NCBI GenBank assembly: GCA_965225715.1
Contig: CBDDBK010000002.1
Coordinates: forward strand, 248,001-312,000
Reading direction: 5' to 3'
From: CBDDBK01 sp965225715
Lineage (GTDB): Bacteria > Bacteroidota > Bacteroidia > Cytophagales > Flammeovirgaceae
DNA: 64,000 bases
Positions within the stretch are counted from its first letter, which is position 1. Each line of letters starts with the position of its first letter. Positions 52,556 through 61,538 of this stretch are shown piece by piece. The position numbers were made by a program, and so were the translations under genes. The notes beneath the pieces were generated by a model, which was not told where the DNA came from, did not search any database, and worked only from the letters and a program-made list of their open reading frames with translations.

Positions 52556-52966
52556 TTAATAGATATAGGTTAAACTTTTATCAAATGTAGGTATATCATT
52601 TTTTCTAACATTGAGATAGAGTATTGTAAATTTATTTTTGAAATAAAAACGTTCTTTCCAAAATAAATGATTTGTTATATTATACCCTGACCTTTCTCTA
52701 TAAAACCGATTAAAGGTAGAATCTGTTATTATGTAGTATTTTTCCTCAATAAAAGGTTTTATAACTGACAAGCCACAGTGAAATATTAAAGATGAAGAAT
52801 CTTGATAAGTAACTGTATAGAAATAGCCTTCGGCATAATGATAATCATGAACATAACCACCTTTCTTGGGTAATATAATATTTAATTGAGTACCATTACA
52901 CGATAAATGCCTTATTTGTCCATATGAAGAATGAACTAAAAATACTATGATAAAAATATATTTCAT
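52556..52966 (-). CDS. Putative immunity protein for type E toxin
   Basis: 136 residues. Signal peptide MKYIFIIVFLVHSSYG then QIRH. Mature part: LNIILPKKGGYVHDYHYAEG, YFYTVTYQDSSSLIFHCGLS, IITDSTFNRFYRERSGYN and WKERFYFKNKFTILYLNV. Its ATGA overlaps the toxin stop by 4 bp. Single copy in the window. Predicted periplasmic; family not recognised. Confidence 0.68.
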   Translation of the reverse strand: MKYIFIIVFLVHSSYGQIRHLSCNGTQLNIILPKKGGYVHDYHYAEGYFYTVTYQDSSSLIFHCGLSVIKPFIEEKYYIITDSTFNRFYRERSGYNITNHLFWKERFYFKNKFTILYLNVRKNDIPTFDKSLTYIY

Positions 52967-53910
52967 TTTCCCTTTTTTAAATCGTAATATTTTAATGCTT
53001 GATACTGAACCCTATTTAATTGCTTTTCAAGATCTTTATTTGTTTCGATAGGATACAAATAATATTCTCCAGTTTTTTCATCAATTCCTAATTCAAATTT
53101 TGGACTATGCCATGGATTAATGTTCTTTCCTTTTTCTTTTTGGTCATAAAAGTGAGCATGCCCATAAGCTTCATGCACAAAAGTTTCTGTTTGATCTCTC
53201 ATATTTAATGTAGAGTTAACAACAATTGATACATCCAAATCACTAGAACCATCCTCTTCTCCAAATGGATTAGGAACTAATGTTATTCCCGCAAAACCAA
53301 CTAATTGATCATTTTCATTCCGGTAAGGTTTACCATCTATGTTAAAACTTTTGGTAATAGTATTACCATTATCATCTAAAGTTTTATATTCTTCTGAAAA
53401 TAATACATTATAAGTAATATTACTGGTGGCTAAGCCAGCTAATGCTTTAAAATTTTCACTTCCACCCAATTTTTTTATACCTCGATTTATTGTTTTTTGA
53501 TCAACAAAACCATCACTATTAATTTTTACATATTTTTCCTCTTGGGTTGATATGGATAATTTAATAATTTCTAAAGCCTTATTATTAGCTGGTTTAACTA
53601 CTTTACCATCCGGATCAATAGCATTTATTGGATTATTAGCCACAAAAGCATAATTTGAAATACTGTAATAGTCTTCCGACAATAGATCTGGAACATCCCA
53701 TCGTCCCCGTGCTGGGTCGTAATGCCGCGCCCCAAAATCATCCATATTCACCCCAAAAACCTCTGTTCTCTCTTTTCCATTAAACTTAAACCTATGATCT
53801 GGATTGCCTCTTAACTCCAAGCCCTTCATACTCATCCCAAAAGGGTAGTAGTGGTTTTCTTGAATGACAGTACCCCGCCCAGGAATAATGCGATGATGCG
53901 TAATATTCAA
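52963..53910 (-). CDS. Rhs tip, type E toxin with HExxxH motif
   Basis: 315 residues from a TTG. Its leader (LNITHHRIIPGRGTVIQENH) differs from the other heads, implying a different parent Rhs gene, before the shared YYPFGMSMKGLELRGNP and GRWDVPDLLSEDYYSISNYA. Toxin: NMRDQTETFVHEAYGHAHFY then DQKEKGKN; the motif is HEAYGH, one residue longer between ligands than HExxH. Also GITLVPNPFGEEDGSSDLDV. It may be a variant zincin; catalysis is uncertain. Confidence 0.7.
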   Translation of the reverse strand: MNITHHRIIPGRGTVIQENHYYPFGMSMKGLELRGNPDHRFKFNGKERTEVFGVNMDDFGARHYDPARGRWDVPDLLSEDYYSISNYAFVANNPINAIDPDGKVVKPANNKALEIIKLSISTQEEKYVKINSDGFVDQKTINRGIKKLGGSENFKALAGLATSNITYNVLFSEEYKTLDDNGNTITKSFNIDGKPYRNENDQLVGFAGITLVPNPFGEEDGSSDLDVSIVVNSTLNMRDQTETFVHEAYGHAHFYDQKEKGKNINPWHSPKFELGIDEKTGEYYLYPIETNKDLEKQLNRVQYQALKYYDLKKGK

Positions 53911-53931
53911 ATCAGAAAAAGGAATTTGTCT

Positions 53932-54369
53932 CTACTTCCACTTTAGAGATAATTTGATATTTAAATATCCCTTATAGGGTTTATCAACTTCGTATTGGTA
54001 ATCTTTTGCAATCAACCTTAGACAACTTGACCTTATAATGGAAGATATTTTTGTAATTATAATCGGATCCACCACTTTTTTAAATATTAATTTATCAATA
54101 AAAAGTCTCTCATTGATTGCGATAAATTCAATAATTACCCTATAATCATATATTGAATCATTGACAATAAATTCTTTCGACAGTTCATTATATATGTTAG
54201 GATTCATTCTTATATATTCTGTAGTATATTCATTATAGTCTAATTCTGCAGTGAATACACAGAATGAATCACTTTTTTCGTTAATACAAAATCTTTGCTT
54301 GAAGTGGTGATACTGTCCTTGTGCAGAATGAATGCTTATGATGGTTAAAAGCAAAAGTTTCTTAATCAT
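53932..54369 (-). CDS. Putative immunity protein for type C toxin, copy 2
   Basis: Start chosen at MIKKLLLLTIISIHSAQGQ (54369), a clean signal peptide that overlaps the toxin stop by 8 bp; the longer frame to 54495 is toxin sequence. 145 residues. Family pattern: RFCINEKSDSFCVFTAEL, MNPNIYNELSKEFIVND, YRVIIEFIAINERLFIDKL and KISSIIRSSCLRLIAKD. Predicted periplasmic. Confidence 0.7.
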   Translation of the reverse strand: MIKKLLLLTIISIHSAQGQYHHFKQRFCINEKSDSFCVFTAELDYNEYTTEYIRMNPNIYNELSKEFIVNDSIYDYRVIIEFIAINERLFIDKLIFKKVVDPIIITKISSIIRSSCLRLIAKDYQYEVDKPYKGYLNIKLSLKWK

Positions 54370-55342
54370 TGTCAAAAAGATTATTATATAATTCAGGTAA
54401 TAGTTTTCTTTGCTCTCCTCCGTAAAAAGAATGGCCATGTGTCGTCTGTTCAAAATATTCCAAGTATTCAAAGTATGATTTTTCCAATTCCTCACCTATT
54501 ATCGAAGAACTAGGTTTATCATGCAATCCATGTAAATTATCATCTGTAATAAAAGAAAACTCATATTCTGTGAGAGATTGATTGTGTTTTAATTGCCCCA
54601 ATACAACATAATCAAACAATTTGGCTTCTGCCTCTCTTTCTGGGCTGCTTCTTTCGCCTTTATAAGTTTCATGTTGAAGGACATGAAAAAATTCCTCTAC
54701 AATAGCTTTATCACTTAAATAAGTGCCATCTCCGACATTATCCTTGAAAAGAACCTGGTCTGTAATGGGTAGAACTGCTCCATTTGCAGAGTATTTCCTT
54801 AATTCTTCATTATCTATTCTAACATAATAAGTATAAGAAGGGTCATCTCTAATGGTTGTAAAGAGAGTGTTAAAGGCTTTGTTATTATCTTGTAAATATT
54901 GAATCCGTTGTTCGAGATTAGTAGCTTTTGTGGAGTTCAAGAATACAATTTTCGCTCCGTCTGGGTCAATAGCATTTATTGGATTATTAGCCACAAAAAC
55001 ATAATTTGAAATACTATAGTATTTTTGAGACAATGGATCCGGCACATCCCACCGTCCCCGTGCTGGGTCGTAATGCCGCCATCCAAAGTCATCCATATTC
55101 ACCCCGAAAACTTCTGTTCTTTCTTTTCCATTAAACTTAAACCGATGATCTGGATTGCCTCTTAACTCTAATCCCTTCATACTCATCCCAAAAGGGTAGA
55201 AATGGTTTTCTTGGATAACCTTGATGGCTTTGGTGTGCTTAATGCTAAAATCATCGAAATAAATGTTGGCTGGCGTTTCGTTGGCTACGTAAATATAAGC
55301 CTTAATAGCACTAATATTAATTATAAATATCTTATATACCAA
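54362..55342 (-). CDS. Rhs tip, type C toxin copy 2: zincin-like with EExxH
   Basis: 326 residues from a TTG overlapping the upstream immunity gene. Complete head and core (FDDFSIKHTKAIKVIQENHF, YDPARGRWDVPDPLSQKYY, NNPINAIDPDGAK). Toxin: FTTIRDDPSYTYYVRIDNEE, LSDKAIVEEFFHVLQHETYK and REAEAKLFDYVVLGQL, then a variable end HNQSLTEYEFSFITDDNL...LLPELYNNLF. The EEFFH motif replaces HExxH, as in the other two copies. Confidence 0.72.
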   Translation of the reverse strand: MVYKIFIINISAIKAYIYVANETPANIYFDDFSIKHTKAIKVIQENHFYPFGMSMKGLELRGNPDHRFKFNGKERTEVFGVNMDDFGWRHYDPARGRWDVPDPLSQKYYSISNYVFVANNPINAIDPDGAKIVFLNSTKATNLEQRIQYLQDNNKAFNTLFTTIRDDPSYTYYVRIDNEELRKYSANGAVLPITDQVLFKDNVGDGTYLSDKAIVEEFFHVLQHETYKGERSSPEREAEAKLFDYVVLGQLKHNQSLTEYEFSFITDDNLHGLHDKPSSSIIGEELEKSYFEYLEYFEQTTHGHSFYGGEQRKLLPELYNNLFDND

Positions 55343-55914
55343 CTACTATCTAGTTTCTCAGCGGTTCTAAAAAATTTGCGCCAAGAATACAACTCACTAT
55401 ACGATTTAATATATGGAATCTCAGATGTATCAGGACAATAGATTAATTCATGTTTAGTTGTAATTTGAAATATTATAAATTTACCTAAATCTGGTAAACT
55501 TGTTATTATAGCAGGCTGTATCTCTTGATAAATACCTGTAATTTTTTTGCAAAATATAATATATTTACTTAATTCGTTATTAGGTATTTTTTTAAATTGG
55601 GAATCCTTAGTAATACTTATATCATAGATTCCAGAATCTAAAAGTTTATAATGTATAATTAGACCTTTTCTTCTATCCATAATAGGCAATTGATTATCAA
55701 TATTTCTCTTATATACATCAATATGTGCATATTTTAATTCCCCTTCTGATATTACTATTCTTCTACTATCACCAGTACATATATAAAAAAATGACTCAAT
55801 ATCTTTAGTTTTTAGTATCTCATAGCATATTTTTACTCGCTTATCATAACTTTTGTTTTTATTATCACAAGTTGTTAAAACAAATACAATAAGAAATATG
55901 TAAAACAGTTTCAT
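55321..55914 (-). CDS. Putative immunity lipoprotein for type A toxin, copy 2
   Basis: 197 residues. Lipobox LTTC (MKLFYIFLIVFVLTTCDNK). Same family as 50967 and 63230 by YDKRVKICYEILK, ISEGELKYAHIDVYKR, TKHELIYCPDTSEIPYIKS and the end KFFRTAEKLDSSWYIRYL, but most of the centre is unrelated. It follows a type A toxin by 14 bp. Contrast with 61539: their toxins are nearly identical, the immunity proteins are not. Confidence 0.7.
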   Translation of the reverse strand: MKLFYIFLIVFVLTTCDNKNKSYDKRVKICYEILKTKDIESFFYICTGDSRRIVISEGELKYAHIDVYKRNIDNQLPIMDRRKGLIIHYKLLDSGIYDISITKDSQFKKIPNNELSKYIIFCKKITGIYQEIQPAIITSLPDLGKFIIFQITTKHELIYCPDTSEIPYIKSYSELYSWRKFFRTAEKLDSSWYIRYL

Positions 55915-55928
55915 TTCAATTAAATATT

Positions 55929-57074
55929 TTAGTAGGTGAAATAATCATTAAAAATGTTTTGTAGGTTTTTACTTCCTTTTTGCCTTTTTCTACCAAAAAA
56001 ATAACCGTTTCTAATAGCTCTTTGATCTCTTTTTGAATCAAGGATACTATATTCAAAACTATCATCTAAAGCATTATTTAGAGAACTTCTAAAGGCATTG
56101 TTAAAATGCGCGCCTATTTTTAGAGTTAATAAACTGAAACCCAAACGACGACCAGCTTGTCCCCATAAAAAATTTCCAAAATCTTTTGGATTATAAGCTA
56201 CGCTGTTATTGTCATCTGATGACACAATGTAAAGAAGGTTGCTTGTCAAATGTTTATTATAATAGTCCATTTCTCCGTTGCTTGTTCCAAATAACATTGA
56301 AGATACTCCGCTGGGGCTACTTTCTCTCTCTATATAACTCAAGGAGTTACCTGAAAAATCTGCGGCATTTTGAGTAAAATTACTTACATCTTGACTATTA
56401 ATTAACTGAACTGAATATTCTCCATTTTTAATATTCTCTCTATCATCTTCAATATCATTAAATCCAAAACTTACTCCATCTGAATAGGTTGTACTACCAT
56501 CTTTATTTACTTTGGTATTTTTAAAATACACGCCGCTAACTTCTTCCTTTCCATCATCCAGATAGCTAGCATATTTACCATCTGAACCGAAAATATAAAT
56601 TGTATCCCCCAATGGATCGACATATCTCAAAGGATTATTTCCAAAGCCCGAATAAACACTCTGGGAATAGTTGTATTTAGGGTCTGATTGCCCCCAGAGT
56701 CCAAGCACTTGGTCATAACTTCTATACAAAGCCATATCCCAATTCAACTCAAAATTTTCAACTCGTTCAATCCCATTAAGCTTAAACCTATGATCTGGAT
56801 TGCCTTTTAACTCCAAGCCCTTCATACTCATCCCAAAAGGGTAGTAGTGGTTTTCTTGGATAACCTTGATAGCCTTCGTGTGCTTAATGCTAAAATCATC
56901 AAAATAAATATTGGCAGATGTTTCATTAGCGACGTAAATATAAGCCTTGACAGCACCGGGTGGGACTTTCGTAACAATGTGTCGATACCAATGCGGTAGA
57001 GTTACTGGCGGATGGTAAATAAAGGATACCTGACTGCCCAAATTTAAATAATTGCCTTCCGCATCCATGTACAC
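55929..57074 (-). CDS. Rhs tip, type A toxin copy 2, with the longest retained head
   Basis: 381 residues. N-terminal MYMDAEGNYLNLGSQVSFIY, PPVTLPHWYRHIVTKVPPGA and VKAYIYVANETSANIYFDDF is a jelly-roll end preceding the Rhs core in the parent. Core: ALYRSYDQVLGLWGQSDPKY, FGNNPLRYVDPLGD. Toxin: DGKYASYLDDGKEEVSGVYF, SLSYIERESSPSGVSSMLFG, YNKHLTSNLLYIVSSDDNN, YNPKDFGNFLWGQAGRRLGF and SKRDQRAIRNGYFFGRKR. Identical to 62202-63251 except for the HLTSNLLYIVSSDDNNSVA patch and the extreme C-terminus. Confidence 0.72.
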   Translation of the reverse strand: MYMDAEGNYLNLGSQVSFIYHPPVTLPHWYRHIVTKVPPGAVKAYIYVANETSANIYFDDFSIKHTKAIKVIQENHYYPFGMSMKGLELKGNPDHRFKLNGIERVENFELNWDMALYRSYDQVLGLWGQSDPKYNYSQSVYSGFGNNPLRYVDPLGDTIYIFGSDGKYASYLDDGKEEVSGVYFKNTKVNKDGSTTYSDGVSFGFNDIEDDRENIKNGEYSVQLINSQDVSNFTQNAADFSGNSLSYIERESSPSGVSSMLFGTSNGEMDYYNKHLTSNLLYIVSSDDNNSVAYNPKDFGNFLWGQAGRRLGFSLLTLKIGAHFNNAFRSSLNNALDDSFEYSILDSKRDQRAIRNGYFFGRKRQKGSKNLQNIFNDYFTY

Positions 57075-57109
57075 TATCTCTGATCATTTATTTTTTATAT
57101 TATTTTTCA

Positions 57110-57634
57110 TCATTCTTTTATCCTTATTGAAATGGGGTGAGAATTGCCGTAAGGCTGTTTAGATGAGTCTTCTAAATAAAATTCCATGCAATTCACATAT
57201 TTTTTGATGTATGGTAGTATTTTTTCTACGTCAGAAGGATAATTTATTTTAATATCAATAAAGTCACTAGTCCATATTTTGGATGAAGTTTTAGAGTCCA
57301 TATGAAAATAGAGATTTCTCTTCTCACCTTTTAAGTTTACCCTAGTTATGTATATATCTTTAATAAAGCAGCAACTTTCTTTTTTAAATCTCAAATATGC
57401 TATAATATGACCTTTGAATCCTTTTAAATATTTGGGAATAGGAATTCTTTTTGGGTCACAACGTGCTTTTATTAAACGAAATGATTTCCCCTCAGGAGGT
57501 TCCCAATCTCTTGGACTGGATCCAGGATCTTCAAATTCTACAGTATCTTTAATTTGAGATTTTAATGGATATGATACGATTAAAACGTTAGTTATAAACA
57601 AAATATAAAACAAATAATTAGTCATGACCTTCAT
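57110..57634 (-). CDS. Putative immunity protein for type D toxin, copy 2
   Basis: 174 residues. Signal peptide MTNYLFYILFITNVLIVSYP then LKSQ (internal Met preferred). Shares EDPGSSPRD, PKYLKGFKGHIIAYLRF, IKDIYITRVNL and YPSDVEKILPYIKKYVNCME then FYLED with the 49372 protein. ATGA overlap of 4 bp with the toxin stop. Predicted periplasmic. Confidence 0.7.
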   Translation of the reverse strand: MKVMTNYLFYILFITNVLIVSYPLKSQIKDTVEFEDPGSSPRDWEPPEGKSFRLIKARCDPKRIPIPKYLKGFKGHIIAYLRFKKESCCFIKDIYITRVNLKGEKRNLYFHMDSKTSSKIWTSDFIDIKINYPSDVEKILPYIKKYVNCMEFYLEDSSKQPYGNSHPISIRIKE

Positions 57635-58542
57635 TTAAGTAATGGATATAATTTTTTGATTAAAGGTGATTTATAAGGTTTTATTTGGGTATTTTTGTAA
57701 ATGTGTCCCTTACTTGCTCCTGAAATAAAATTATTAGTTGCTGTGTTAAAATCATTTTTTGAATAATTGTATAATAATTCAAGCATTGCGTCTTGATATG
57801 CGTTACCTTCATCATTAACATTTCCTATAACACTTCTTAACATATTAACCTCAGCAAATAGGTTTTGCTTATCAAGCAAATAATTATAGTACGAAGTGTT
57901 ACCAAATAAGGTAGCTTCCACTTCTAAACCAATATGATGCCCATTAGCAAAACCATTATTTTCATCTTGATAAGCATGGAAGGATTCGTGAGCTATGCCT
58001 CCTATCGCTCTATCTTTCTCTTCAAAATCAGAAAATGCACCGGCATAAATAGTTCCACCTTCCCTATTTCCATTTTTTATATATCTAAATGTTCCTTTTA
58101 GGTCATTTCCATTTTTATCTTTGGAATATTCATTGATATAGCTGTAATTTTGTTCGGATGCTATCAAGGTGTTTAAAACTGTACCACCCGCTTTGCTGTT
58201 ACCAACACTATTTAAAGCATTAACAACCGAACTCACAAAGGCATTATCGCCATTATATTTCAGTCCTTGGTTATATTGTAAGGTTTGATTATCACCATAA
58301 TGAATTGAAATTGTATCCCCCAGCGGGTCAACATATCTCAAAGGATTATTGCCAAAGCCCGAATAAACACTCTGGGAATAGTTGTATTTCGGGTCTGACT
58401 GACCCCAGAGCCCAAGCACTTGGTCATAACTTCTAAACAAAGCCATATCCCAATTCAACTCAAAATTTTTAACTCGTTCAATCCCATTAAACTTAAACCT
58501 ATGATCTGGATTGCCTCTTAACTCCAAGCCTTTTATAGTCAT
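57631..58542 (-). CDS. Rhs tip, type D toxin copy 2: HExxH metallopeptidase
   Basis: 303 residues. Head MTIKGLELRGNPDHRFKFNG, core FGNNPLRYVDPLGD. Toxin: SIHYGDNQTLQYNQGLKYNG, EQNYSYINEYSKDKNGNDLK, GGIAHESFHAYQDENNGFAN with HESFH near residue 185, then GLEVEATLFGNTSYYNYLL; end YKSPLIKKLYPLLK. The first ~35 toxin residues match copy 1 almost exactly, the rest diverges. The upstream frame stays open to NPANIYFDDFRIKHTKAIKV near 58635 with no start codon. Confidence 0.74.
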   Translation of the reverse strand: MTIKGLELRGNPDHRFKFNGIERVKNFELNWDMALFRSYDQVLGLWGQSDPKYNYSQSVYSGFGNNPLRYVDPLGDTISIHYGDNQTLQYNQGLKYNGDNAFVSSVVNALNSVGNSKAGGTVLNTLIASEQNYSYINEYSKDKNGNDLKGTFRYIKNGNREGGTIYAGAFSDFEEKDRAIGGIAHESFHAYQDENNGFANGHHIGLEVEATLFGNTSYYNYLLDKQNLFAEVNMLRSVIGNVNDEGNAYQDAMLELLYNYSKNDFNTATNNFISGASKGHIYKNTQIKPYKSPLIKKLYPLLK

Positions 58543-58663
58543 CCCAAAAGGGTAGTAGTGGTTTTCTTGGATAACCTTGATGGCTTTGGTGTGCTTAATT
58601 CTAAAATCATCGAAATAAATATTGGCGGGATTCTAATTAGGAAATAGTTTCAAACTAAAAAAA

Positions 58664-59095
58664 TTACTTGGGTGTTAAATTAAAAGCAGTATAACTTAAT
58701 ACATCTCTTTTCTCTTCCCACAATTCCTCATTTTCAAATTTTATCACACAAGATCTAATAATGGCATTAATCTCTGCCTTGTGAGCAGAATTATCACAAT
58801 AATCAATTTTTACATCATTAATGAATACTTTATCTTTGAATGTACAAAACTCAATAATAACCCTATATCTTCCAGTGGCATCACTAATTCTATTGAATAT
58901 GTAATTCTTACTTAGTTCATCAAAAATATTAGGGTATATCACCGCTCTTTTGTAATCTTTAGTTGTATATACTCCGAAAATGCAAAATGTATCTTCTTTT
59001 TGGTAGTGATAACAAAATCCCTCTGAAAATCTTTTCTGAGCCATCAAATTATTTATACATCCTAAGATTGTTATAAATAGAATAAATTTTATCAT
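58664..59095 (-). CDS. Putative immunity protein for type C toxin, copy 3
   Basis: 143 residues from MIKFILFITILGCINNLMAQ (the Met two codons upstream at 59101 is equally possible). Family pattern: GFCYHYQKEDTFCIFGVYTT, YPNIFDELSKNYIFN, YRVIIEFCTFKDKVFINDV, INAIIRSCVIKFE. It starts 14 bp after the toxin stop. Signal peptide cleaved before Gln; predicted periplasmic. Confidence 0.7.
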   Translation of the reverse strand: MIKFILFITILGCINNLMAQKRFSEGFCYHYQKEDTFCIFGVYTTKDYKRAVIYPNIFDELSKNYIFNRISDATGRYRVIIEFCTFKDKVFINDVKIDYCDNSAHKAEINAIIRSCVIKFENEELWEEKRDVLSYTAFNLTPK

Positions 59096-59109
59096 TGTCA
59101 ATCAGTTAT

Positions 59110-59961
59110 TTAATTATTAAAGATATTATTATAGACTTCAGGAAGCAACAATCTCTGTTCACCTTTATAGCTATCAGGACCTCCATAGATATTCAAGCTA
59201 CTTTCGAAATGTTTAAGATAGTCGAAGTAGGAACGTTCCAGAAGAGTTCCTTTTATTTTTGGATTTTGCTTTTTGGGTAATTCAAAAAGATTATCATCTA
59301 GGATAAAAGAATGTTCATAACTAGGTAAGTTTGGATCCTGCTCTAATTGCGACAAAACTACATAATCAAACAGTTTCGCTTCTGCTTCTAATTCTTGACT
59401 TTCACGTTTTCCATCATAGGTTTGGTGCTGAAGAACATGGAAAAACTCTTCTACAACAGCTTTATCACTCAAATAGGTAGCATCACCTATATTGTCTCTA
59501 AAAAAAATCTGATTAGTAACTGAAGAAGCTGCTCCGTTTGCATTACGTCTGTCTAACTCTTCATTGTCTATTCCAACATAATAAGTATAAGAAGGGTCAT
59601 CTCTAATGGTTGTAAAGAGAGTATTAAAGGCTTTGTTATTAGTTTGTAAATATTGAATCCGTTGTTCAAGATTAGTAGCTTTTGTGGAATTTAAGAATAC
59701 AATTTTTGCTCCATCCGGATCAATAGCATTTATTGGATTATTAGCTACAAAAGCATAATTTGAAATACTATAGTATTTTTGAGACAATGGATCCGAAACA
59801 TCCCACCTTCCTTTTGCTGGGTCTAAATGCCTCGCCCCAAAATCATCCATATTCCAACCAAAAACTTCTGTTCTTTCTTTACCATTAAGCTTAAACCTAT
59901 GATCTGGATTGCCTTTTAACTCCAAGCCCTTCATACTCATTCCAAAAGGATAATAATGATT
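59110..59961 (-). CDS. Rhs tip, type C toxin copy 3
   Basis: The usable reading begins at about NHYYPFGMSMKGLELKGNP (59961); the open frame to 60057 is antisense-like overlap with the previous immunity gene. Core: FGARHLDPAKGRWDVSDPLS, NNPINAIDPDGAK. Toxin identical to 44672-45331 through KAVVEEFFHVLQHQTYDGKR and ELEAEAKLFDYVVLSQL, then a different end EQDPNLPSYEHSFILDDNL...LLPEVYNNIFNN. The head is joined directly to the 3' end of the ImmF gene. Confidence 0.7.
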   Translation of the reverse strand, partial: NHYYPFGMSMKGLELKGNPDHRFKLNGKERTEVFGWNMDDFGARHLDPAKGRWDVSDPLSQKYYSISNYAFVANNPINAIDPDGAKIVFLNSTKATNLEQRIQYLQTNNKAFNTLFTTIRDDPSYTYYVGIDNEELDRRNANGAASSVTNQIFFRDNIGDATYLSDKAVVEEFFHVLQHQTYDGKRESQELEAEAKLFDYVVLSQLEQDPNLPSYEHSFILDDNLFELPKKQNPKIKGTLLERSYFDYLKHFESSLNIYGGPDSYKGEQRLLLPEVYNNIFNN

Positions 59962-60476
59962 CAATATGTAAATTTCACAGTATCCGAAATAACTTCCCCA
60001 TAAAGAAAAGATTCTGGTGCATCTTGAAAAATAGATTTCTCTAAAGAGACAATACAATAAAGTTTATAAGATTGATTTTTAGCTGAATAAGGCAGAATAT
60101 CAAATATAGGTGTATTAAAAGAAAAGCTATATGTTTCATCTTTTCCAATATAAATAGTATTTCCTTTTCCTAAAAAAATACTATCAACATCATATATCAT
60201 TCCACTAGGACACACATGGCGATAAACATTTTTATTAGATAGTGCTCTAATAATTAATAATGAAGCACAAAATGAAAAATCTAAACTGCGATCAAGCCTA
60301 TACAAACATAAAGAATCGGAGTAGTTATTTGTAAACGATAAAGTTATCTTTATAGAGTCGTTGTCTACCTTTGTACAATCAATAGTTAATTTAATTTTTT
60401 CATCATTTGGATTTTGAATTGAAAAAATAGTTATAAAAGGCAAAAATACTAACAATAACACAATAATATATTTCAT
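59961..60476 (-). CDS. Putative immunity protein for type F toxin
   Basis: Start chosen at MKYIIVLLLVFLPFITIFSI (60476), a signal peptide; 171 residues. Mature part: NPNDEKIKLTIDCTKVDNDS, IKITLSFTNNYSDSLCLYRL, CPSGMIYDVDSIFLGKGNTI, YIGKDETYSFSFNTPIFDIL. The IKxxLxFTNNSDxxLCLY pattern suggests an Ig-like beta fold. It follows the toxin by 55 bp. Predicted periplasmic; no family recognised. Confidence 0.66.
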   Translation of the reverse strand: MKYIIVLLLVFLPFITIFSIQNPNDEKIKLTIDCTKVDNDSIKITLSFTNNYSDSLCLYRLDRSLDFSFCASLLIIRALSNKNVYRHVCPSGMIYDVDSIFLGKGNTIYIGKDETYSFSFNTPIFDILPYSAKNQSYKLYCIVSLEKSIFQDAPESFLYGEVISDTVKFTY

Positions 60477-60531
60477 AAAAGTAAGTTTTGGATATCCTAG
60501 AAAATACAATTTTATTTTAAAGTTTTATAGT

Positions 60532-61404
60532 TCATTTAATAGTACGTAGGCGTAAATCAATATTTATTTTTTTTAATTCAATTTTGGGTTTAATAGTTTG
60601 GGGAGCAAGAGGTTTAATTCTACTTAACTGCCTTAGAGTTAAACCACGTCCTATGTCTTTTCCATATACTTGTTGTTCAAATGCTTTTCCTGATTCTTTA
60701 AATTTACCATTCCCATTTTTATTCTTTTTAAGATTACCAAAATGTGTTACTTCATGAAATAAAGTAGACTCCAATAATCGCGTTCCTAGTTTCGCTTTCT
60801 TATAGTGGCTAGTTCTATCTGCGTCGGTAAAAATATTAACAATATCATCATCTAAATATATTAAGCCTTTGCCTTTAAGGGCATTATTAACTTCTTCTTC
60901 GCCTTTTTTTCGTACTCCAATAGTTCTACCATTTTGTTTATCGAGTCTTCCATTGCCATTTTTATCTTCAACTTCATCTAGGTTAGTTACCTCAAGTTTA
61001 GGGCCAGAACCATAGGTTAACAGATTCGTAACTTCTTTTTCATTTAGCCCACTAGTTTCCATAAAAGCCTTTTTAAAGTCTTCTGATTTATTATTGTATG
61101 AAGTAAGAACATTTTTTAAATATTCGGCAAGTTCAGGGTACATTTTTTCAGTTTTAGAATCTATTTCAAATAAACCGTCAGGATCCGTATATTTTAATGG
61201 ATTATTGAAAAATGCCCTGTAAGGACTCCAAGAAAAAGCATCTTCCGACAGCAAGTCTGGCACATTCCACCGTCCCCGTGCTGGGTCGTAATGCCGCCAG
61301 CCAAAGTCATCCATATTCCAACCAAAAACTTCTGTTCTCTCTTTTCCATTAAACTTAAACCTATGATCTGGATTGCCTCTTAACTCCAGCCCCTTCATAC
61401 TCAT
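60532..61404 (-). CDS. Rhs tip, type F toxin: HExxH metallopeptidase
   Basis: 290 residues from the head Met (MSMKGLELRGNPDHRFKFNG). Core: RHYDPARGRWNVPDLLSEDA, FSWSPYRAFFNNPLKYTDPD. Toxin: ELAEYLKNVLTSYNNKSEDF, DKNGNGRLDKQNGRTIGV and TRLLESTLFHEVTHFGNLKK with HEVTH, then GKAFEQQVYGKDIGRGLTL. FHExTHxG...AFExxVYG is a pattern I know from Bacteroidota Rhs tips. The frame is open upstream through YVANETPANIYFDNFSIKH to a CTG near 61559. Confidence 0.75.
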   Translation of the reverse strand: MSMKGLELRGNPDHRFKFNGKERTEVFGWNMDDFGWRHYDPARGRWNVPDLLSEDAFSWSPYRAFFNNPLKYTDPDGLFEIDSKTEKMYPELAEYLKNVLTSYNNKSEDFKKAFMETSGLNEKEVTNLLTYGSGPKLEVTNLDEVEDKNGNGRLDKQNGRTIGVRKKGEEEVNNALKGKGLIYLDDDIVNIFTDADRTSHYKKAKLGTRLLESTLFHEVTHFGNLKKNKNGNGKFKESGKAFEQQVYGKDIGRGLTLRQLSRIKPLAPQTIKPKIELKKINIDLRLRTIK

Positions 61405-61538
61405 TCCAAAAGGGTAGAAATGATTTTCTTGGACAACCTTGATAGCCTTCGTGTGCTTGATGCTGAAATTATCGAAATAAATATTGGCTGGTGTTTCGTT
61501 GGCTACATAAATATAAGCCTTGACAGCACTAATATTAA

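Noticed and set aside
59962..60057. N-terminal extension of the type C toxin ORF (MYCLFREIYFSRC...)
   Set aside because: It overlaps the ImmF coding sequence in another frame; Rhs-head homology only begins at NHYYPFG.
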